DNA from: Manihot esculenta
Lineage: Eukaryota; Streptophyta; Magnoliopsida; Malpighiales; Euphorbiaceae
Assembly: GCF_001659605.2 (NCBI RefSeq)
Contig: NC_035168.2
Span: 15,004,146-15,068,145 of the forward strand
Reading direction: 5' to 3'
DNA: 64,000 nucleotides
In this document: piece by piece, positions 56,624-64,000 of the stretch
How the letters are laid out: the number at the start of each line of letters is the position of its first letter
Position numbering within the stretch: position 1 is the first letter of the stretch
Made by a program: the position numbers and the translations under genes
Notes under the pieces: model-generated
What the model was told of the DNA's origin: nothing
The model's input: only the letters and a program-made list of their open reading frames with translations
Databases searched by the model: none

Positions 56624-59327
56624 TCTAACGACCCGGAAACCGATACCCCTCTGTAACGGCCCGAACCACCACCGGCGCTAGGATCCAGATCGGCTTAAGG
56701 CCGCCGGGACCCGTAGCAAGCCAAACATACCTCCTATCACCTGGTCAAATCCCATACATGAACAAAACTTTAACATAAAAACTGAAACATATGATGTATA
56801 AACCAAGCTTGTCCTGTATGCAACATAACTGGAAACATAAAGAAACCCCCTTTATTCTAGAGCCCTCAAAACTCTAGCCGGGTCAACATAACATACATCA
56901 AGCCGGAGTCACATCCAAAGAACTAGAACCTAACCTGTGCATGCATCAAACCACAAACATAAGACCTCTACTAGGGTCCTCATCATAAACCATAACGTGG
57001 TAAACAACACATGCCACAAGATCAGTTCAACACAACTCAACATCTAAATATTACATACATCATGTATTGAACAGGGACTAACCAAGTCTTAGGGCCAAGC
57101 ACAGTACTAATCCATGAACATAACTCTGCTCTACTTTACATTACATTCTCTTACAAAGCATTATCTCAATATACATGTCCACACTAAAAGTACTAAGCTA
57201 ATACTATTACATAAGCAAAACCTTTTCTCTTGATACTTCCCGATCAACCTCAAACCTGCAACACTGGGGTTAGGGGAGAGGGGTGAGCTAAAAAGCCCAG
57301 TGAGTAGAAACATAGAAAACAGTTCATTAATTACATGCTCTCATGAAATGCGTCAGAACACAAAGAAATCACATAATTGTATCTGGTCCGTCTCGGGGCT
57401 CATGCAGATAAATATTCCCCACGGATTGTTTTTGAGAGTTCCTTTTTGCTAGCATCCTTTACTCTCAAGGATCGGACATGACCTCAAAATTCCCTCTGTC
57501 GGTGCCCGGCTCCCCCAAAGGAGCTCACATAGGACTTTCACATACATGACGGGGTACCTAGTCCACAGAGAGCTCACAGTGACTTTCCTATATGTACTTG
57601 TCCGGCTCTCAGAGGACTTACCCAAGACTCCATGACAGAAATGGGCTATTGAAGTCGCCTTGGTCCAAACCTCCTGAATCAACATCAAATAATGCAATGC
57701 GCCATATTCGTGAAACTAGTGCAATCAATCCTATTACATGTAATCATGATGCATGAACATGCTTTAGGCATTAGATTTCGTACATAAAAGATTAAGTTTA
57801 GTTCTACTCACCTCCTGGCAGACGCTGACTGACTCTGCAACTGCTAGCACTACTGGCCTCCTCGGTCCCTCGGGTTCGATCCTACACAGGTGGACTCGAA
57901 TGAGGTGCCAAACACACTCTAAACAACTCATAAACAACTCCCCAAAAACCCTCTAAAACATCACTTAAACATGCATAGAAAACAACCTTGAAAAGGCTGG
58001 ACAGGGCACTTTCGGCGGCACCTTCGGCGGCCGAACCCTCCCTCCAGAGACGAAACTCGGGCACCTTCGGCGGCACCTTCGGCGGCCGAAAGTCCCACTC
58101 CAGAGACGAAAGTCAGGCACTTTCGGCGGCCGAATCCTTCCTTCGGCGGCCGAATCCTTCCTTCGGCGGCCGAAAGTCTGCTTTCAAGCCAAACTCAACT
58201 TTCGGGGGCAAGGTTAGGCAGCCAAACCATGCATCCAAAGGCAGGTTCGGCGGCCGAAGCCACTTTCGGAGGCCGAACCTGAGTTCTTCCCAGAAGGGCA
58301 GAACTCAGCTTCACATGCATTCAAGCCTCCCAAACCTTCCAAACACCCCAAAACAAGCACCCAAACTTTACCAAAACATGCATAAACCCTTAACCATGCA
58401 CAAAGGAGCTTAACAACTTGATTAAACTCCAAAACAACATCAAAACATACATAGATAGTTTATGACCCACATAGGCCAAAACCATCAAAACAACCTAAAT
58501 CCTTACATACTCTTTCCCAATCATGCATACTCACTCCCACAAGCATAAAGGAGCATAAACTAACATACTCTCCTCAACACAAACATCACATAACATACAT
58601 TGGGCATAAAACCCACATAAACCTAAACATGCATATCTACCCATACTCAACCATCAAAACCTTCATAAAACTTCAAAAGACACTAGGAAAGCAAAGATCT
58701 ACACTTACCTCTTGAAGATCGAGGGCTGGTGCGACCCAAAGCTTGAGGTGTGGAGAATCCAAGCCCCAAAAGCTCCAAGCTCTCCAAACCTTGATCCAAG
58801 CTTTAAAACTCTTCAAAATAGCCATAAAACTCATGAAAACATGAAGGAGATGAAGAAAGAATATGAAAACGGCCAAGGGAGGACAAAAACTCACCTGAGC
58901 TCGAGAAAGGGGAGAAAACTCTCCCATTTCCGATCTGAGGGCCATTTATAGGTGGCCTGGTCAGAGACCTTCGGCAGCCTAACGTGCCCCCTAAACTCAT
59001 GCATGTTCGGCGGCCGAACTTAACTTTCGGCGGCCGAACCTTGGCTCGTTTAAACAAGACTTTCAGAGGCCAAAAGCGCTCCCGAAGCCTTTCCATGTTC
59101 GGCGGCCGAACTTCACTTTCGGCGGCCGAACCTGGCAAACGCCTCCTTGATCTTTTCTTTTCAAAACTCAAATCATTTTCATTTAAAACCATGAAATCAT
59201 GTGAAAACATTTTAGAAAACACATTTTACCCCTCTAGACGCCTCTGGCATCTTCAGAAATTCCAGATTCCAACGGAGATTCCGCTGGAGGTAGGGATTCC
59301 GATGCCGGAATCTAGCCGGGTATTACA
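56624..59327 (-). repeat. H array LTR 3 (5' LTR in sense)
   Basis: 2704 bp, 20 bp longer than LTR 2 through one extra CTTCGGCGGCCGAATCCTTC unit near 58130-58170. Sense start TGTAATACCCGGC at 59327. U3 palindromes at 59005-59135; TATA near 58945-58953. Confidence 0.92.
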
Positions 59328-59332
59328 CTAAT
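59328..59332. repeat. Right target-site duplication of the H array (CTAAT)
   Basis: Matches 46710-46714. Confidence 0.93.
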
Positions 59333-60152
59333 AATGATCGCAGACAGGTTAATACGGTTGAGCAGGTGGCTGAATCTGAGGAGGAAGTGGATGACGACGA
59401 CAGATCTATTGTTGGTTTTGAAGATGGAGAGGTCACCTATGTGGTGAAGAAAATCTTATGTTTAACGAAACAGGAGGATGAGACGCAAAGGGGAAAGATT
59501 TTTCGAGCAAAGTGTGAAGTAGGAGAAGCGATTTGCAGACTAGTTATAGATAACTGCAATTGTAAGAATCTGATAGCTAAGCAATTGGTGGAGAAATTGC
59601 AATTGCCTACATAGCCTCACCCTTCGCCATACAAAGTCGGATAGATTAAGGAAGGTCCGACAATTGAAGTCAACAAAATCTGCAACGTGCCTGTCTCGAT
59701 CGGTAAATTTTACACTGGACCTGTTAATTGTGATGTTGTGGATATGGATTGCTGTGGAATTTTGTTAGGTCGCCCTTAACAGTTTGATGTTGATACTTTG
59801 CATAAGGGGAAGGAGAATTCATACGTGTTCATATGGAACAACCTGTTAATTGTGATGTTGTGGATATGGATTGCTATGGAATTTTGTTAGGTCACCCTTG
59901 ATAGTTCGATGTTGATACTTTGCATAAGGAGAAGGAGAATTCATACATGTTCACATGGAACAGAAAGAAGATTACTATTTTGCTTTCCGGTTCTATGAAA
60001 CATTCTAAAGTGAAAGGGGAGAATGTTGTTACTGTTTCCACGAGAGTGCAAAGGCTATCAGGCGCAGTTGAAAAATCTGGAGGCACACTAGCTAGCTTTA
60101 TTGGTGAGAGCAATAGGCGCAATAAGGATGCACTATCTTTACCACTACCCTG
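59333..60152 (+). pseudogene. Gag end and protease remnant of element I
   Basis: Acidic linker (ESEEEVDDDDRSIVGFEDGEV-like, open at 59366-59614), then a retropepsin-like segment where the catalytic DSG is replaced (VIDNCNCKNLIAKQLVEKLQ). A stop follows at 59612. A 122-bp tandem duplication (59719-59840 and 59841-59962) then copies the segment from LTCTGPVNCDVVDMD-like sequence to the HKE region. Not functional. Confidence 0.75.
59719..59962 (+). repeat. 122-bp tandem duplication within element I
   Basis: ACCTGTTAATTGTGATGTTG starts at 59719 and again at 59841. The units differ by a few substitutions (for example CGCCCTTAAC against CACCCTTGAT), so the duplication is not recent. Confidence 0.85.
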
Positions 60153-61480
60153 TTGAAGGAGTTTCCCAGGATAGTGGAGGAATCCTCTAAGCTTCCACCT
60201 TTGCGGGATATCCAACATCTCATTCCTGGATCAAAATTACCAAATCTGCCTCATTACAGGATGAGTCTAAAGGAGAGTGAAATCCTCCAAGAACAGGTTG
60301 AAGATTTATTGAAGAAGGGGTATATTCTGGAGAGCATTGGCCCCTGCAGAGTCCCTACCTTAATAGTTCCAAAGAAATATGGAACTTGGAGAATGTACGT
60401 GGATAGCAGGGCCATCAACAAAATTACAGTTCAGTATCGATTTTCTATTCTGCGGCTGGATGATATATTGGATCAACTATCAGGGTCTAAAGTATTCTCT
60501 AAGATCGACCTTAAAAGCGGCTATTACCAAGTTCAGATTAAGGATAGAGATGAATGGAAAACAGCCTTCAAGACTAAGGAAGGCTTGTACGAGTGGCTGG
60601 TTATGCAATTTGGTTTGACTAATGATCAGGTTTTGCATTCTTTCTTATACAAATTTGTGGTTATTTATTTTAATGACATCTTAATTTTTAGTCGCAGCGA
60701 AGAAGGACATTTACAACCCCTCCGTCAAGTCGTAACAGCCTTGCAAGAAAGTGAGCTGGTTATCAATTTTTAAAAATGCATCTATATGATGGAGCGCGTT
60801 CTATTTCTTGAATTTATTGTTAGTACAGAAGGGATACATGTTGATAAGAAGAAGGTAGAAGCAATACGGAACTGGCCCATCCCCAAAACTATTTTAGAAG
60901 TTCGTAGCTTCCATGAACTTGCTACTTTCTATCGGCGGTTTATCAAAAATTTTAGTAGCATCGTTGCCCCTATCACAGATTGTTTGAAGAAAGAGAGAGG
61001 GCAGAAATTTGTTTAGACTCACACTACCAATAGGAGCTTTAAAGAGATTAAAGATAAGCTTACTTCTGCCCCCTATTCTTGCTCTACCCGATTTTGATAA
61101 ACTGTTTGAGGTTGAATATGATGCTTGTGGAGTTGGGATTGGCGGAGTGTTGTTACAGTCTAATAGGCCTATTGCCTTCTTTAGTGAGAAATTGAATGAA
61201 GCAAGGAAGAAGTGGTCTACTTATGAGCAAGAGTTATATGCAATATTTCGGGCCTTTAAAACATGGAAACAATATCTGATGGGGTGGGAGTTCATTATTT
61301 ACACCGACCATCAATCTTTGATTCACTCTAAAAACTCAAAGCATGTAAATAAGATGCATGCTTGATGGGCAACTTATTTTGGAGCCTTTCATTATGTCAT
61401 AAAATATAAGGATGGCTATAGTAATAAGGTTGCAAACGGTTTGAGTAGGAGGGCTGCCCTATTGATTACAGTTAATCAAT
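60153..61480 (+). pseudogene. RT and RNase H remnant of element I
   Basis: RT is open at 60153-60773: [70 protein letters not shown] short deletion follows GLTN, and [10 protein letters not shown] has the first catalytic Asp changed to Asn. After a stop, connection and RNase H pieces follow in two frames (60786-61016 [15 protein letters not shown]; 61009-61365 EYDACGVGIGGVLLQ, YTDHQSLIH). Confidence 0.85.
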
Positions 61481-62128
61481 AGGTTGTGGGTTTTGAATTT
61501 CTAAAGAATTTGTATGCTACAGATGATGATTTTGCTGATATATGGGCTAAAGTCCAGGCTCACCAGCCTGCTGATGGTTTTTGATACATGATGGCTTTCT
61601 TTTTAAGGAGAACGGGTTATGCATTCCTTGATCTTTCCTACGGAAAAAACTGATTCGAGAGGTCCATAGAGGAGGTTTGAGTGGTCATTTGGGGTGTGAT
61701 AAGACTATTGTTAGTTTGGAGGAGCATTTTTACTAGCTACAATCGAAAAAGGATACAGGTCGGATGGTTCAGAAATGTCCAATTTGTTAAACTCAGAAGG
61801 CTCATTTATAGAATACGGGCCTATACACTCCATTGCCTATTCTAGAATACCCTTGGAAGGATTTGTCTATGGATTTTGTTCTTGGTCTTTCATGTACTCA
61901 ACGTGAATCTGATTTCATTTTTGTTATTGTTGACAGGTTCTCCAAAATGGCGCATTTCATTCATTGCAAAAAAAACTAATAATACTTCTCATGTTGTAAA
62001 ATTATTTTTCCAGGAGGTTGTTCACTTACATGGCATTCCTAAGACCATTACTTCTAACAAAGATGTGAAGTTTCTAGCTCACTTCTGAGTGACTTTATGG
62101 AAACATTTTTGGAACTAAATTTCGATAC
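61481..62128 (+). pseudogene. Integrase core remnant of element I, cut by J
   Basis: HHCC-type region in pieces (61680-61800, [16 protein letters not shown] then CPIC), then [46 protein letters not shown] (61870-62085), where the second catalytic Asp context SDRD has become SNKD. Sequence ends at LTR J (62129). The C-terminal part is beyond the window. Confidence 0.8.
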
Positions 62129-64000
62129 TGTAACGACCCGGAAACCGGACCGCTACCGGCGCTAGGATTCAGGTCGGCTTAAGGCCGCCGGAACCCGTAG
62201 CAAGCCAAACATACATCCTGTGAACCTGTTCAATCCCATACATGAACCAAAACATACATAAAAATTAAAACTTTTCTTTCATTCAAACATTTCTTTACCC
62301 AGCCTAGCCTGTGCATGCATAACCATAACATAAACCCACTCATTGGAATTCTCAACAAAATACTCCAATGGGGTACATAAAATATATCAGGCTTGGGTTA
62401 CATAAACATCATAAAATATTTATCTCATGTATTTAAGGGATTACAACAGACTCTAGTCAAGCACACTATAAAACTTACATTACATTACATAACATACTTT
62501 TACATTATGAATAAACCATGTCCACAGCTATGCTATTACATAACCTCCTCTTACTCTTCTGACTTCTCTATCTACACAGTACCTGCAAGACTGGGGTTAG
62601 GGGAGAGGGGTGAGCTAAAAAGCCCAGTGAGTAAAAAGTAAAAACATGATATTAATTCCTCCCTTTTTAGGTATTTTATTCTTCATTTTATTATTATTAT
62701 CATTTGATTTAGTTCCACACTTTTTAGGTATATTATTATTCATTTTATTATTAACATTAAATAACATAACTTTTACTTTACATGCTTTCATGAAATGCAA
62801 CACATCACATTTAATCACATAAAGGATGGTATTGTCACCATTAGTCCTCACATCTCCAAGTGCCAGGGGCGTAGAATGGGCCTCGCTGGTCTTTCTCTTA
62901 CATAACATACATAACATAACATTCCAAAGTGCCAGGGGCGTAGAATGGGCCTCGCTGGTCTTTCTCTTACATAATGCCAGGGGCGTAGAATGGGCCTCAC
63001 TGGTCTTCCATAACATATCATCATAACATAACATTAGAGGACTATGGATCACCCAATAACCATCCACATTAACATCAAATTATGCAATGCAACATATTCG
63101 TGAATTTCTAATGCAAACATCCTGAAACATCGCATGGCATTAATGATGCATGAGTATGCTATCAGATTCATTCATTTATTCATTTCTTCATTATTTAAAA
63201 ACTTAGGGAATAATCCCACTCACCTGGTGACTGAAGCTTTAACGACGGACTCTGAAAGACTATCTCACAACCGGGGGTCTCGGGTCCTCGGGTCCGAACC
63301 TACACAGGTGGACTCAAATGAGGCACCAAACAACAAGAACATAACTCTAAACATACCCCCAAAAACCTCCTAGAAACACCTCAAAACATCCCTAGAAAAC
63401 ATGCAAGAAAAGGCTGGGAAGGGCACTTTCGGCGGCACCTTCGGCGGCCGGAAGTCCCTCCAGAGCCGAAAGTCAGGCAGGTTCGGCGGCACCTTCGGCG
63501 GCCGAAACTCCCAGACAGAGACGAAACTCATGCATGTTCGGCGGCACCTTCGGCGGCCGAAAGTCTCGGACAGAGCCGAAACTCCAACTTTCGGGGGCAG
63601 GCTTCGGCAGCCTAAAGCTGCCTCCCAAGCTGGTTCGGCGGCCGAAAGTACCTTCGGCTGCCGAACCTGGTTTCTGCCAAAGGGCAGAAACTTGGTTCCT
63701 CTTGCCCAAAACAACCCCCTACACAACCAATCATGCATAAACCTATTCTACAACAAGCATACTCAAGCATACAAACTCCTAGGGGCCTCCAACAAGCTTA
63801 AACCCCAACTACAACACACAAGCAAGCCACATTGCACATAAACACACATTAAACCATGGATTTTTCATAAAAACTCATCAAGCCTACTCATGCATTTCTA
63901 CCCCAAAAACTTGCATAAAACTTACTTAAAACACATATAGAACTAGAGATCGGCTCTTACCTCTTGAAGATCGAGAGAGAAACGATCCTAGCTCGAAGAT
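62129..64000 (-). repeat. LTR J: Tekay-type LTR of the element A subfamily, cut by window end
   Basis: Sense end CGGTTTCCGGGTCGTTACA at 62129. The sequence to the right matches LTR A throughout, including the three-copy repeat with GGGGCGTAGAATGGG (62858-63006), the downstream palindrome array (63425-63665) and the GTAAG donor-like site at 63957-63962. Left of it is element I and no primer site, so it is the 3' LTR of an element extending out of the window, or a solo LTR. GATAC (62124-62128) would be the target duplication. Confidence 0.88.

Larger units (their letters stand above)
46715..59327 (-). mobile_element. H array: tandem LTR-internal-LTR-internal-LTR of a capsid-less Tekay derivative
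   Basis: LTRs at 46715-49397, 51669-54352 and 56624-59327; internal regions at 49398-51668 and 54353-56623 (each 2271 bp). The period is 4954-4955 bp and copies are nearly identical. A single CTAAT duplication flanks the array, so a single insertion was later expanded by unequal LTR recombination, or a tandem template was inserted. LTR ends in sense read TCGTTAGA where the related families have GTTACA. Confidence 0.92.
45697..62128 (+). mobile_element. Element I: decayed CRM/Galadriel-like chromovirus, split by H and J
   Basis: Primer site TGGTATCAGAGC at 45700-45711, gag 45720-46714, element H array 46715-59327, then end of gag, protease, RT, RNase H and integrase core to 62128, where LTR J begins. 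[22 protein letters not shown] and [19 protein letters not shown] are characteristic of the CRM/Galadriel/Reina side of chromoviruses and not of Tekay. Numerous stops and deletions show this is old. Confidence 0.8.

Noticed and set aside
59328..64000. J as the 5' LTR of element I
   Set aside because: J is minus-strand Tekay type with different termini, while I is plus-strand with CRM-like pol; they are unrelated.

Overview
This is plant nuclear DNA, almost certainly from a eudicot. About 94% of it is LTR retrotransposon and I see no convincing host gene. The plant assignment rests on three things: Ty3/Gypsy chromoviruses of the Tekay (Del) type with a C-terminal chromodomain, a Ty1/Copia element of the SIRE/Maximus type, and initiator-Met tRNA primer sites (TGGTATCAGAGC) next to the 5' LTRs. 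An Euphorbiaceae-like genome is only a guess from general impression.

Layout, left nest (1-41778). A minus-strand Copia element F (26210-41778) is the oldest scaffold. A Gypsy LTR, D (plus strand, right end at 26209), sits in the first bases of F's 3' LTR. D is split by element C (minus, right end 22375) and by solo LTR E (22512-24726). C's RT/RNase H region is split by element A (minus, right end 16855). A's integrase/chromodomain region is split by element B (plus, 2539-9712, TSD GAGAC). That is five retrotransposons deep (F>D>C>A>B). Separately, F's gag holds the complete element G (minus, 30754-40122, TSD CTTCT). The left ends of A, C, D and of F's 3' LTR lie outside the window.

Layout, right side. 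A roughly 3.5-kb AT-rich interval (41779-45338) is the only part not clearly made of LTR elements. It is followed by a decayed plus-strand CRM/Galadriel-like chromovirus I (about 45339-62128). I is split at its gag zinc knuckle by H, a tandem LTR-internal-LTR-internal-LTR array (minus, 46715-59327) bounded by a single TSD (CTAAT). I's integrase is cut by another Tekay-type LTR, J (62129 to the window end).

How the parts relate. A is the only element with an open gag-protease-RT-RNase H-integrase-chromodomain frame (about 1662 codons once B is ignored), but its first integrase catalytic Asp is Tyr. G keeps only a full-length Gag and has lost integrase, yet its two 2584-bp LTRs are almost identical. 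B and H share a Gag from which the whole capsid region is missing while the zinc knuckles are kept; pol is a remnant. So non-autonomous Tekay derivatives appear to have moved recently using proteins supplied by relatives. All Tekay LTRs carry arrays of the 13-bp motif TTCGGCCGCCGAA (or TTCGGCGGCCGAA) upstream of a TATA box, a second array downstream, a conserved series of splice-like signals ending just before the Gag ATG, and a stem-loop next to the polypurine tract. A related motif cassette is also found in the LTR of the unrelated Copia element F.
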